Positions 1 to 9,508 of a stretch of 64,000 nucleotides of DNA are shown here, piece by piece. Position 1 is the first letter of the stretch; each line of letters opens with the position of its first letter. The stretch is from Falsiphaeobacter marinintestinus (GTDB lineage: Bacteria; Pseudomonadota; Alphaproteobacteria; Rhodobacterales; Rhodobacteraceae). Below the pieces are notes generated by a model that did not search any database, had not been told where the DNA came from, and was given only the letters and a program-made list of their open reading frames with translations. The stretch is from the NCBI RefSeq assembly GCF_007923355.1, contig NZ_VOGO01000006.1, positions 124,001-188,000 on the forward strand. The letters are read 5' to 3'. Made by a program: the position numbers and the translations under genes.

Positions 1-2
1 CC

Positions 3-949
<947 letters not shown>

Positions 950-1765
950 TTACCCGGCTGAACAGCCGCGGATGTCGACCGAATGGCTTTTGCCAAGAAC
1001 TGTGATGCGGATTTGCGACCGGTCGATGGCAAAGCTGCCGCCGGTATCCCGGATCAGTTCGGTTGAGGTGACCAGCACGTTGCCCGCGCGGTGTGTCGCG
1101 CTTTCGGCCGCCCATAGCCGTGGGTCGCCTGGTTCGATCACCGCGATCTCGGTGCCGCCAGCAGATGGCATGGTGATCCGTGCTTCGACCCGCATCCCAT
1201 CGGGGGTCGGTGATAATGTGCAGGTGGTCGATTTCACACCCGCCTCCGAGGCCGTATAGGGCCGTTGTGCCATGGCTGCGACAATGGCCGGGTTGCGCCC
1301 GGCACCAGCGTCAAGCCGATGGTCAAAATCAACAGAACCGGGGATGCAGACGTCACTACACAGTCCAATATCCATACGGCCTTTCAACCGCACAGGGGTG
1401 CCGTCTTTGGATGGCGTAACCTCGACCGGTAAGACCAATTCATTCGAATACCCGATGGTGCGCAGCCCGTTTGTCAAGAATACTTCTGGTTCTGGCCAGG
1501 TGATCGCCACGGCACCGACGTTGCGCGAGCCGCGCCAGTTGAAGCTGGGCGGAATACCTGCATCACCCGGGGCACGCCAATAGGTCTTCCACCCTTGCGA
1601 CAACGTCAGACGCAGCGCGGTCATATAGGTGCCGTCGCGGGTCATCCCGCCATCCAGCACTTCGACCTGCACAAGGCCGTCCAGTTCAGACCCCGCTCGA
1701 ACGTCAGTCGAAGGGAAAACAAGGGCGGCGCAGGCAGCAAGGGTAAAGGCAATTGATTTCAGCAT
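950..1765 (-). CDS. DsbD alpha-domain-like periplasmic thiol protein
   Basis: A 271-residue exported protein with an N-terminal signal peptide (hydrophobic residues 5-20, likely cleavage after VRA near residue 24). The WKTYWRAPGDAGIPP segment (about 58-72) and the later LCSDVCIP pair of cysteines (about 135-142) are typical of the N-terminal DsbD/DsbC-like domain (PF11412), which passes electrons in the periplasm to disulfide-reducing partners. The membrane and thioredoxin domains of full DsbD are absent, so this is a stand-alone domain as is common in Rhodobacteraceae. It heads a probable two-gene operon with the Nudix gene. Confidence 0.8.
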   Translation of the reverse strand: MLKSIAFTLAACAALVFPSTDVRAGSELDGLVQVEVLDGGMTRDGTYMTALRLTLSQGWKTYWRAPGDAGIPPSFNWRGSRNVGAVAITWPEPEVFLTNGLRTIGYSNELVLPVEVTPSKDGTPVRLKGRMDIGLCSDVCIPGSVDFDHRLDAGAGRNPAIVAAMAQRPYTASEAGVKSTTCTLSPTPDGMRVEARITMPSAGGTEIAVIEPGDPRLWAAESATHRAGNVLVTSTELIRDTGGSFAIDRSQIRITVLGKSHSVDIRGCSAG

Positions 1766-1906
1766 GCATCTTAGATGCGCATTTCGGGATGAAATGCCAA
1801 GTCACGTTCCGGTCAACATATTGCAATCTTCGCAGATACCGGTTCAGCCCTTGCACGGCCGCAGATGCAGCGCCATGTTTAAGAGATGGAAAAGCTGGAC
1901 TGCACA

Positions 1907-2464
1907 ATGAACCTGACCGGGAAACTTCTGATCGCAATGCCGAACATGGGCGATGTCCGGTTCGAACACTCGGTCGTGTTTCTATGCAGTCACGGCGCAG
2001 AGGGGGCGATGGGGTTGATCGTGAACAAGCCCGCCGCCGATCTGGTCCTGTCTGATCTTCTCAAACAACTGGACATAGGGCTGCAACGCCCTGACCGGGG
2101 ACGGATGCCGATCCATTTTGGCGGGCCGGTTGAAACCTCGCGCGGGTTTGTTCTGCATTCGACCGATTATGACGCAAATCTGCATTCGATGAAGGTGTCC
2201 GACGGGTTCAGCATGACAGCCACGCTGGATGTGCTTGAGGATCTGGCGTCAGGGCAGGGACCGGACAGCGCCCTGTTGATGCTGGGATATGCAGGCTGGG
2301 GGCCGGGGCAACTGGAGTCCGAGATTGCCATGAATGGCTGGTTGACGGCGGATGCTGACCCGGACCTGATTTTTAGGTCGCCCGACGGACAGAAGTGGGA
2401 AGTTGCCCTGCAGCAACTCGGTATCAGCCCGCTAGCCCTGTCAGCAAGCGCTGGCCACGCCTGA
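1907..2464 (+). CDS. YqgE/AlgH family protein (UPF0301)
   Basis: A 185-residue cytoplasmic protein of the YqgE/AlgH family. It shows the family start (MNLTGKLLIAMPNMGD), the HGAEGAMGLIVNKP segment and the GGPV stretch near residue 70. No biochemical activity is firmly established for the family; in Pseudomonas AlgH affects alginate regulation. I start at 1907 because family members begin at this MNL; an in-frame ATG at 1886 would add seven residues and has an AAGAG directly against it. The 3' end overlaps the convergent Sua5 gene by 24 bp. Confidence 0.88.
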   Translation: MNLTGKLLIAMPNMGDVRFEHSVVFLCSHGAEGAMGLIVNKPAADLVLSDLLKQLDIGLQRPDRGRMPIHFGGPVETSRGFVLHSTDYDANLHSMKVSDGFSMTATLDVLEDLASGQGPDSALLMLGYAGWGPGQLESEIAMNGWLTADADPDLIFRSPDGQKWEVALQQLGISPLALSASAGHA

Positions 2465-3418
2465 GGGCGGCGACTGTCTGGGCGCGGCGGCGCGGCGCAG
2501 GCGATCATTGATTGCAGCGCCAAGCCCGTGGTCTGGGATCGGGGCAATGGCAATCGGGCGTTTCAGACTGTCCAGTTGGTGAAAAAACCCAAACAGATTA
2601 GCCGCTGCTTCGGCCAGATCACCGGATGGCGACAGGTTCAGGTCGCATGCCATGTCGCCAAACCCCAGCAGAACCTCATCCACCCTGGCAGTCACGGCGT
2701 TCAGCCGGACGGCAGCAGAGGGCGCATAGTGACTAAGCAACTGGCCGGGCGCAGTAAGCGGGTCGCCCGACGCAAGGCGGGCCAAAGATGTTCCCAATCG
2801 GGCTTCGATCGCTTCGGCGGGTACGCCGCCGGGGCGCAAAAGGGTCGGTTCGCCCGCCAGGCCGACGATGGTGGATTCGACCCCGACGCTGCAGGGGCCC
2901 GCATCCACGACAGCAGCGATTTTGCCATCCAGACCGGCCAACACATGGTCTGCCGTGGTCGGGCTGATCCGGCCTGACGGATTTGCAGATGGCGCAGCGA
3001 CCGGGCCGTCAAACAATTCAAGCAACCGATGTGCCACCGGATGCGCCGGAACCCGAACAGCCAGCGTCTCAAGCCCCGCCGTCACCAGCGACGAAATTCC
3101 ATGCCCTGATTTCAGCGGCAAAACCAATGTCAGCGGTCCCGGCCAAAAGGCGTGCGCCAGCAGATCGGCCTGCGGGGACCAAACCACATAACGCTGCGCG
3201 GCTTGCGTTGATGCGACGTGCACGATCAGCGGATTGAAACTGGGCCGACCCTTGGCCTCATACACCCGCGCCACGGCGTCACCATTGCGCGCATCGGCGC
3301 CCAACCCATAGACAGTTTCGGTCGGCAACGACACGACGTCACCGGCGCGCAACAGCGCTGCGGCCCGCGTCAGATCGGCTTGGCTGGTCCCAAGATGAAG
3401 GGTCGTCGGGGCATTCAT
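2441..3418 (-). CDS. L-threonylcarbamoyladenylate synthase (Sua5/YwlC type)
   Basis: This 325-residue enzyme makes threonylcarbamoyl-AMP from threonine, bicarbonate and ATP, the first step of the t6A37 modification of ANN-decoding tRNAs. The YrdC-like domain occupies the first 200 residues (GDVVSLPTETVYGLGADA, then KGRPSFNPLIVHV, and SANPSGR). The remaining 120 residues form the C-terminal Sua5 domain, which makes this the long Sua5 form rather than the short TsaC form. The SHYAP motif joining the domains is visible (LLSHYAPSAAV). It converges on yqgE with a 24-bp overlap. Confidence 0.92.
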   Translation of the reverse strand: MNAPTTLHLGTSQADLTRAAALLRAGDVVSLPTETVYGLGADARNGDAVARVYEAKGRPSFNPLIVHVASTQAAQRYVVWSPQADLLAHAFWPGPLTLVLPLKSGHGISSLVTAGLETLAVRVPAHPVAHRLLELFDGPVAAPSANPSGRISPTTADHVLAGLDGKIAAVVDAGPCSVGVESTIVGLAGEPTLLRPGGVPAEAIEARLGTSLARLASGDPLTAPGQLLSHYAPSAAVRLNAVTARVDEVLLGFGDMACDLNLSPSGDLAEAAANLFGFFHQLDSLKRPIAIAPIPDHGLGAAINDRLRRAAAPRQSPPSGVASAC

Positions 3419-3555
3419 GGCTATGACGCGGCGTTTTGGTTGCTTGTTTGGTGGGCGACGATAGGTAATCTTCCCAAGCTAATTCCATACCGGTGCCTGA
3501 GGCCGATGCCAAGTCTGGCGCGCACCGGACCGCTCAAGACAAAACGAGGAATGTC

Positions 3556-5259
3556 ATGACATACCGTGCCCCCGTTCCAGATTATGAATTCCTGCTGCGC
3601 GAAGTGGTGGGGTTTGACCAGGTCGCTGCGACAGACCGCTTTGCCGAGGCAGACGGTGATCTGGTGACCGCCATCCTGACCGAAGCCGGCAAGATGTGCG
3701 AAGAAGTGATGGCCCCGCTGCAGCGCAACGGCGACCTGCACCCGGCCAAGCTTGAAAACGGCGTGGTCCGGACCTCGCCCGGCTATGCCGACGGGTTCAA
3801 GGCCGTGGCCGAAGGTGGCTGGATCGCGATGAGCGGGAACCCCGAATATGGCGGCATGGGTCTGCCCATGGCGCTGACCACATCCGTGAACGAAATGATG
3901 AGCGCGGCCTGCCTGTCACTGCAACTGGCCCCGCTGATGAGCCAGGGCCAGATCGAGGCGATGGAACATCACGCCAGCGATGCGCTGAAAGACCTCTACC
4001 TGCCCAAACTGATGAGCGGTGAGTGGACCGGCACCATGAACCTGACCGAACCGCAGGCCGGATCGGATGTTGGCGCGCTGACCTCCAAGGCCGTGCCAAA
4101 TGGCGACGGAACTTACGCGGTGTCTGGTCAGAAGATCTATATCTCGTGGGGCGACAACGATTTTGCGGGCAATATCTGCCATCTTGTGCTGGCACGCCTG
4201 CCCGATGGCGTTCCCGGAACCAAAGGCATCAGCCTGTTTCTGGTGCCGAAGTACATTCCCGATGAAAACGGCAACCCCGGTGTCGCGAACGATCTGAAGG
4301 TCGTGTCGCTGGAACACAAGATGGGCCTGCATGGCTCACCCACCTGCGTGATGGAATATGCCGGGGCCAAAGGCTGGCTGATCGGTGAAGAAAACGGCGG
4401 CATGGCTGCAATGTTCACCATGATGAACAACGCCCGTCTGGGTGTTGGCGGTCAGGGCGTTGGCGCTGCCGAAGGTGCCTATCAACACGCGCTGGCCTAT
4501 GCGATGGAGCGCAAGCAGGGCAAAACCCCTTCGGGCACAATTGTCGATCACGCAGATGTGCGCCGGATGCTGGCGACAATGAAAGCCGATGTGTTCGCAT
4601 CACGCGCGATCCTGTTGGCCTGCGCGGTTGCCATCGACATGCAGACCGCAACCGGGTCCGCCGAATGGAAATCCCGCGCGGCGTTCCTGACCCCGATCGC
4701 CAAGGCGTTCGGTACCGAAACCGGCATTGAAGTGTCCGAAGTTGGTGTGCAGGTGCACGGCGGCATGGGCTTTATCGAAGAAACCGGCGCGGCACAGTAT
4801 TATCGCGATGTGCGCGTGACGGCGATCTATGAAGGCACCAACGGCATTCAGGCGATGGATCTTGTCGCCCGCAAGATGATGGACGGTGGCGAAGCTGCCG
4901 CGCGTCTGCTGGATGAAATCGAAGATCAGGCAGAACGCGCCCGTGTGCAGTATCCGGACATGGCCGAAGCGGTCTGGCAAGCGACCGAGTCACTGCGTGA
5001 AACGACCGAGTGGCTGGTATCGCAGACGGATCTGAACGACCGGTTTGCCGGGGCCGTTCCGTACCTCAAGGCGTTTGCGCGGGTGCTGGGCGGGCACTAT
5101 CATCTGGCCGCGGCAATGGCCGATCCGGGCAGCGCCCGTGAAAAACTGGCGCGGTTCTATATCGAAAGCCTGTTGCCGGAAACGTCGTCGCTGCTTGCGC
5201 AGGCTCAGACGGGTGCCGGAACTCTGTTTGCGCTTAGCTCTGACGATTTGGCGGCCTGA
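3556..5259 (+). CDS. Acyl-CoA dehydrogenase, DmdC-like long form
   Basis: A 567-residue FAD flavoprotein. It has the acyl-CoA dehydrogenase N-terminal, middle (MNLTEPQAGSDVGAL) and C-terminal domains, and the catalytic glutamate motif YEGTNGIQ near residue 430. A further C-terminal segment of about 120 residues marks the family that includes 3-methylmercaptopropionyl-CoA dehydrogenase (DmdC) of the DMSP demethylation pathway. Many paralogues of this family in roseobacters act on other acyl-CoAs, so the substrate is open. The start is ATG 3556, with AACGAGGA five bases upstream. A longer in-frame ATG at 3493 lacks a ribosome site. A hydrolase and a DUF6173 gene follow closely. Confidence 0.88.
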   Translation: MTYRAPVPDYEFLLREVVGFDQVAATDRFAEADGDLVTAILTEAGKMCEEVMAPLQRNGDLHPAKLENGVVRTSPGYADGFKAVAEGGWIAMSGNPEYGGMGLPMALTTSVNEMMSAACLSLQLAPLMSQGQIEAMEHHASDALKDLYLPKLMSGEWTGTMNLTEPQAGSDVGALTSKAVPNGDGTYAVSGQKIYISWGDNDFAGNICHLVLARLPDGVPGTKGISLFLVPKYIPDENGNPGVANDLKVVSLEHKMGLHGSPTCVMEYAGAKGWLIGEENGGMAAMFTMMNNARLGVGGQGVGAAEGAYQHALAYAMERKQGKTPSGTIVDHADVRRMLATMKADVFASRAILLACAVAIDMQTATGSAEWKSRAAFLTPIAKAFGTETGIEVSEVGVQVHGGMGFIEETGAAQYYRDVRVTAIYEGTNGIQAMDLVARKMMDGGEAAARLLDEIEDQAERARVQYPDMAEAVWQATESLRETTEWLVSQTDLNDRFAGAVPYLKAFARVLGGHYHLAAAMADPGSAREKLARFYIESLLPETSSLLAQAQTGAGTLFALSSDDLAA

Positions 5260-5286
5260 TTCATGGATGGAGAAGCAGCCCTGACG

Positions 5287-6309
5287 ATGCGCTACCCTTG
5301 GGAGGATGCTCCGGCCCACGGCGAAGCTATCGAAATCGCCGAAGGTGTGCTGTGGCTGCGCTTTCCGTTGCCGATGAAACTGGACCATGTCAACGTTTAT
5401 GCCTTGGATGACGGCGACGGCTGGACGGTGATCGACACCGGGTTCAACTCTGAAAAGATGCGGGATTTGTGGCGCACGGTCATGGACGGTCCGCTCAAGG
5501 GCAAGCCCGTGAAACGGGTTGTTGTCACGCACCACCATCCTGACCATGTCGGGCTGGCGGGATGGCTACAGTCCGAATTCGGAGCGCAACTGATCACCAC
5601 GCGAACCTCGTGGTTGTTTGCGCGGATGCTGACGCTGGACGTTCAGACCGAAATGACTCAGGAAAACATCGCCTTTTACCGGTCGGCGGGGATGGATCCT
5701 GACATTTTGGCTGAACGCATCGCCGAACGTCCCTTCAACTTTGCCGACATCGTCTATCCGATGCCCTCGGGGTACACTCGGATCAAGCAGGGCGACGTGT
5801 TCCGCATGGGCGGACGCGACTGGGACGTGCATATCGGCAATGGCCATGCCCCTGAACAGGCGACATTCTGGAGCCGGGATGACAATCTGGTCCTGAGCGG
5901 AGACCAGATCCTGTCGTCGATCAGCCCGAACATCGGCGTCTACCCGACCGAACCCGAGGCAGATCCGCTTGCCGACTGGCTGGAAAGCTGTGAACGGCTG
6001 GCGACACTGGCGCGGTCCGATCATCTGGCGCTGGGCGGACACAAGTTGCCGTTTGTCGGTCTGCCACTGCGTATGCGGCAACTGGCCGACAATCATCACA
6101 GCGCCTTGGACCGGATGCTTGATCATCTGAAAACGCCCGGAACGGCTGCGGATTGCTTTCTGGCAGTCTTCAAACGCCAGATCGGCAAGTCCGAATACGG
6201 GATGGCCCTGGTTGAAGCCGTGGCGCATGTGAACCATCTTTACCTGACGGGTGCCGTGACCCGCACCCGACGCGAGGACGGCGCCTGGCTGTATCAAAGC
6301 AAGGCCTAG
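5287..6309 (+). CDS. Metallo-beta-lactamase-fold hydrolase
   Basis: A 340-residue MBL-fold protein with the zinc-binding signature THHHPDHVGLAGW (about residues 79-91), a later GHAPEQ histidine (about 192) and GDQIL aspartate (about 210), then a helical C-terminal region typical of the lactamase_B_2-type thioester and lactone hydrolases. Placement 27 bp after the acyl-CoA dehydrogenase stop suggests that it acts on a CoA-ester pathway intermediate, which is inference. I prefer ATG 5287, preceded by GGAGAAG; ATG 5263 is an in-frame alternative giving 348 residues. Confidence 0.85.
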   Translation: MRYPWEDAPAHGEAIEIAEGVLWLRFPLPMKLDHVNVYALDDGDGWTVIDTGFNSEKMRDLWRTVMDGPLKGKPVKRVVVTHHHPDHVGLAGWLQSEFGAQLITTRTSWLFARMLTLDVQTEMTQENIAFYRSAGMDPDILAERIAERPFNFADIVYPMPSGYTRIKQGDVFRMGGRDWDVHIGNGHAPEQATFWSRDDNLVLSGDQILSSISPNIGVYPTEPEADPLADWLESCERLATLARSDHLALGGHKLPFVGLPLRMRQLADNHHSALDRMLDHLKTPGTAADCFLAVFKRQIGKSEYGMALVEAVAHVNHLYLTGAVTRTRREDGAWLYQSKA

Positions 6310-6313
6310 CATC

Positions 6314-6766
6314 ATGGATGACAAGATCAGAACAGCGGCGGAAGCGTCAGAAACAGACGCTATCCCGCGGGTTCACGAGGTCCACGCGAATCCCGACGCT
6401 GTGCCCAAGATGCGCGAAATTCCGGATCCGCTGAAACAACCGGTGTCCAAGAAAAGCCCGGCAAGATGGGCGTATGAGCGCCTGATCCTATACATTCGTA
6501 ATTTCGAAGAACAGCTCGACAGTTCGCATGAGATCGCCATGGGCTTCACCGGCGGCGACGCCGGTGTTCTCAGGATCGAAGGTATGGGGTATTATGACCC
6601 CGATATCGTGACCTTTTATGGCAGTGATGCGAGCGGCGCGAAGACGCAGTTGATCCAGCATGTAAGTCAGCTGAACGTCATGCTGCGGGCTTTGCCAAAG
6701 CCGCAGGCAGAAACTCCGGCAAAGCGTATCGGGTTCCGGCTGGCAGCAGATCTGGAAGAACACTGA
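6314..6766 (+). CDS. DUF6173 family protein
   Basis: A 150-residue cytoplasmic protein with no signal peptide or membrane segment. The core (KKSPARWAYERLILYIRNFE, then FTGGDAGVLRIEGMGYYDPD and QHVSQLNVMLRAL) matches what I know as DUF6173, a conserved alphaproteobacterial family without assigned function. The first 45 residues look disordered (rich in A, E, P, D). It starts four bases after the metallo-hydrolase stop, so it is the third gene of the dehydrogenase-hydrolase operon. Confidence 0.75.
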   Translation: MDDKIRTAAEASETDAIPRVHEVHANPDAVPKMREIPDPLKQPVSKKSPARWAYERLILYIRNFEEQLDSSHEIAMGFTGGDAGVLRIEGMGYYDPDIVTFYGSDASGAKTQLIQHVSQLNVMLRALPKPQAETPAKRIGFRLAADLEEH

Positions 6767-6853
6767 CGCAGGTAGCTGCGTCAACTTGTCCCGAATTGGC
6801 TTGCGCTCGACCGCTCGGTTAGGTTGAATGGCTGAAAGTTTGGGAGGTCGCGT

Positions 6854-8701
6854 GTGTCCTATTTCGGCGCCGTCATTCGGTCATTTGAAGACGCCTGGTC
6901 CCGGCGCGGTTTCATCTTCTCCATCTATGTTGCCCTGCAAATTGCTGCCTATGCTGTAATCGCACCGGCGGTCAGCGCGGTGATCAATCTGGCGGTTTCC
7001 TTGTCGAATCAAAGCGCTCTGACGGATCAGGACATCGCGTTGTCGATTCTGTCACCCGGTGGATTTGTCGTGGCGCTGGCCGTGGTAAGTGTCCTCCTGT
7101 TGGCGGAAGTTGTCGGGTTTACCTTCATAGCGGCGGTTCTGCGGCAAGACAGCACCGGTCTACAGGCGGCCCGAACGGCGCTGGCCCTTGTGCTGTACAA
7201 GTCGCGGGCGCTTTTGACCTTTGCGGTGATATTCGTCGCCCGGGTTCTGGCCCTGGCTCTGCCGTTTCTGTTGGCCGCATTGCTGGTGGCGATGTGGTAC
7301 CTGACCGAATTCGACATCAACTATTACCTGACCTTCAAACCACCCGAATTCAAATGGGCCGTTGCGATCATCGCCGTGATCATGATCGCGATGATCGCAG
7401 GCTTGCTGGTACGTCTGACAAGTTGGGCAATGGCGCTGCATCTGGTGTTGTTCTCAGATCTGGCGCCAATGAAGGCCTTTGCCGCCAGCACCGAGCAGAT
7501 GCAGGGGCGCAAAGGGCGATTGCAGATCGAACTCGTGATCTGGTTGCTGATCCGCGTTGCCGCCACCCTGTTGGTCGGCGCTTTGGCAGGTTTCGTCTTG
7601 AACCTGATCCCGTTGCACTCCGGGTCGGGGTTGAAATTTGCGTTGTTGATCACCGCGTTGGCGGGGTTAAGCTGGATGATCGCGGGCATCTTGATCTCGG
7701 CTATTGCGCTTGGCGCGCTGGCGGCGCTTTTGGATACGTTCTTTGACGGACCGCGAAAACCACTGCCAGAAAATGCTCTGCCACCTGAAGGGTCACTGCG
7801 CAAAAAGCTGATCCTGACGGCAGCCGGGATCAGTGTAGTCGCTGTCGCAGGGTTCTGGTCCGGGGCCGCGCTTCTGGATCAGGTCAGGACCGAGGATCAG
7901 GTCGAGATTATCGGCCACCGCGGCGCTGCCGGGTTGAAGCCGGAAAACACCATGGCGTCGATTTTGCAGGCGATCGAGGATGGGGCTGACTGGGTCGAGA
8001 TTGACGTTCAGGAAACCGCAGACGGCGAAATCGTGGTCATGCATGACAGCGACTTCATGAAGCTGGCACAGGTCAATCTGAAAATCTGGGACGCGACCAT
8101 GGCGGATATCGCAGATATCGATATCGGAAGCTGGTTCGACCCCGCCTATGCCGACCAGCGCGCCCCGCTTTTGCGTGATGTTCTGGCCGCTGCCAAAGGA
8201 ACGCCGTCACGGGTTCTGATCGAGCTCAAGTATTACGGTCATGACGTAGATCTGGAAAACCGGGTCATCGCCATTGTCGAGGATATGGGGATGGCGGATC
8301 GTATCGCCACCATGTCCCTGAAATACCCGGCTGTCCTGAAAATGCAGCAACTGCGCCCGGATTGGCGGGTTGGCGTTCTGGCGGCGACAGCGGTTGGCGA
8401 TCTGGCGGGGCTGCAGGCCGATTTCGTTGCCGTGAATACCGGTATCGCCCGGGCCCCCGTGATCAACTCGGTCGGATCGGCGGGCAAGGATCTGTATGTC
8501 TGGACGGTGAATGACCCGCTTGAGATGTCGCGCATGATGTCACGCGGCGTCAATGGCCTGATCACCGACGAACCGGCTTTGGCGCGGCAAGTTCTGGCAA
8601 TCCGCGCCGAGCTTAGCACGCCCGAGCGGTTGATCTTGTGGGTGTCACAGGTGCTGGGTCTGGATCTGAATGGAAAAACGTATCGCGATGAAAGTCCTTA
8701 A
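6854..8701 (+). CDS. Membrane-anchored glycerophosphodiester phosphodiesterase
   Basis: A 615-residue fusion. About 340 N-terminal residues form a glycerophosphoryl-diester-phosphodiesterase membrane domain with six or seven hydrophobic helices. They are followed by a GDPD catalytic domain starting at GHRGAAGLKPENT (about 355-367), with EIDVQETADGEIVVMHD (about 382-398) and ELKYYG. The family cleaves glycerophosphodiesters to glycerol-3-phosphate and an alcohol, using a divalent metal. The start is GTG 6854 after GGGAGG. The 3' end overlaps a secreted phospholipase-like gene, which points to joint lipid-headgroup turnover. Confidence 0.92.
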   Translation: MSYFGAVIRSFEDAWSRRGFIFSIYVALQIAAYAVIAPAVSAVINLAVSLSNQSALTDQDIALSILSPGGFVVALAVVSVLLLAEVVGFTFIAAVLRQDSTGLQAARTALALVLYKSRALLTFAVIFVARVLALALPFLLAALLVAMWYLTEFDINYYLTFKPPEFKWAVAIIAVIMIAMIAGLLVRLTSWAMALHLVLFSDLAPMKAFAASTEQMQGRKGRLQIELVIWLLIRVAATLLVGALAGFVLNLIPLHSGSGLKFALLITALAGLSWMIAGILISAIALGALAALLDTFFDGPRKPLPENALPPEGSLRKKLILTAAGISVVAVAGFWSGAALLDQVRTEDQVEIIGHRGAAGLKPENTMASILQAIEDGADWVEIDVQETADGEIVVMHDSDFMKLAQVNLKIWDATMADIADIDIGSWFDPAYADQRAPLLRDVLAAAKGTPSRVLIELKYYGHDVDLENRVIAIVEDMGMADRIATMSLKYPAVLKMQQLRPDWRVGVLAATAVGDLAGLQADFVAVNTGIARAPVINSVGSAGKDLYVWTVNDPLEMSRMMSRGVNGLITDEPALARQVLAIRAELSTPERLILWVSQVLGLDLNGKTYRDESP

Positions 8702-9257
8702 GGTTGCAAGAGTGATCGCTGTGTTAGCTGTTGGTCCGGCAACGGCTCAGGACAATGCTTTGGGGCGGACGATCGAAATACCGGCACACCAGGCGCTGTT
8801 TGCGGTGATAGATGGTGGGGCGGATCTGGCCCCGTTTGCGACCGACGGATGCAGCGGCGGGCTGTCCGAAAGCTGGGCACTGGTTGCGGATTGGTTTCCC
8901 GAATTCGCCGAAGCCCATGATCAGAAACCGCCGTGGGAAGCGTGCTGTGTGACCCATGATCACGCCTATCACAACGTCGGAGGGGCCGATTCTCCCGAAG
9001 ACAGCTTTGCGGCAAGACTGGCAGCAGATGAAACCCTGCGCGCTTGCGTCAGGGCGACGGGGCAGGACCGGCAGGATGAAATCATCGACCTTTATGATGT
9101 CAGTGCCGGGCAAGTTACGGCGGCTTATGACGCGATAGCGGGGTCAATGTATCTGGCTGTGCGATTCGGCGGAGGGCCGTGTTCGGGGCTTCCATGGCGC
9201 TGGGGGTACGGGTATCCACAGTGCTCTGTGTTCACCACTCCGACAAAAACCGACTGA
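8670..9257 (+). CDS. Secreted phospholipase-A2-like protein
   Basis: A 195-residue exported protein (signal peptide up to about residue 27, ATAQ). Numbered from the alternative ATG 8688, residues 86-94 read CCVTHDHAY, matching the CCxxHD..Y catalytic helix of secreted phospholipase A2. An upstream DGCS (53-56) lies where family members carry another conserved cysteine. Additional cysteines (ACVR, PCSG, QCSV) allow disulfides. I infer acyl-ester hydrolysis of phospholipids; the calcium loop is not obvious. It begins inside the last 32 bases of the glycerophosphodiesterase gene. Usual annotation would probably be hypothetical protein. Confidence 0.65.
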   Translation: MEKRIAMKVLKVARVIAVLAVGPATAQDNALGRTIEIPAHQALFAVIDGGADLAPFATDGCSGGLSESWALVADWFPEFAEAHDQKPPWEACCVTHDHAYHNVGGADSPEDSFAARLAADETLRACVRATGQDRQDEIIDLYDVSAGQVTAAYDAIAGSMYLAVRFGGGPCSGLPWRWGYGYPQCSVFTTPTKTD

Positions 9258-9343
9258 TGCGACCCTCTGCCCGCGATTGACGTGGTGACAGATCGTCCGC
9301 TATTCGGTATCAAATCAGCGAAATGCGAATAGGAAGAACACTC

Positions 9344-9478
9344 ATGGCTGAACATAAGCACGGCGAAATGGATACCTCGGTCCAGACGGCAACCTTTGAC
9401 GGTTTCATCAAATTTGTGACCTGGTCGGTGATCGTGATCCTGGTCTTGGTTGTCCTGATGGCCATCTTCATCTCCTGA
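9344..9478 (+). CDS. aa3-type cytochrome c oxidase subunit IV
   Basis: A 44-residue protein with a charged N-terminus (MAEHKHGEMDT) and one transmembrane helix (about residues 24-43). This is the pattern of the short bacterial aa3 oxidase subunit IV (PF07835) that packs against subunits I-III in alphaproteobacteria. AGGAAG lies seven bases before the ATG. No other oxidase gene is present in the window, which is normal because this subunit is often encoded apart from ctaCDE. Confidence 0.85.
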   Translation: MAEHKHGEMDTSVQTATFDGFIKFVTWSVIVILVLVVLMAIFIS

Positions 9479-9508
9479 TATCTGATGGTCTGATCGGAGT
9501 TTCTTGCC

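Noticed and set aside
9277-9306. Promoter-like TTGACG with a TATTCG box before the oxidase subunit IV gene
   Set aside because: The -35 is good, but the -10 is poor and the spacing ambiguous, so I do not list it as a feature.
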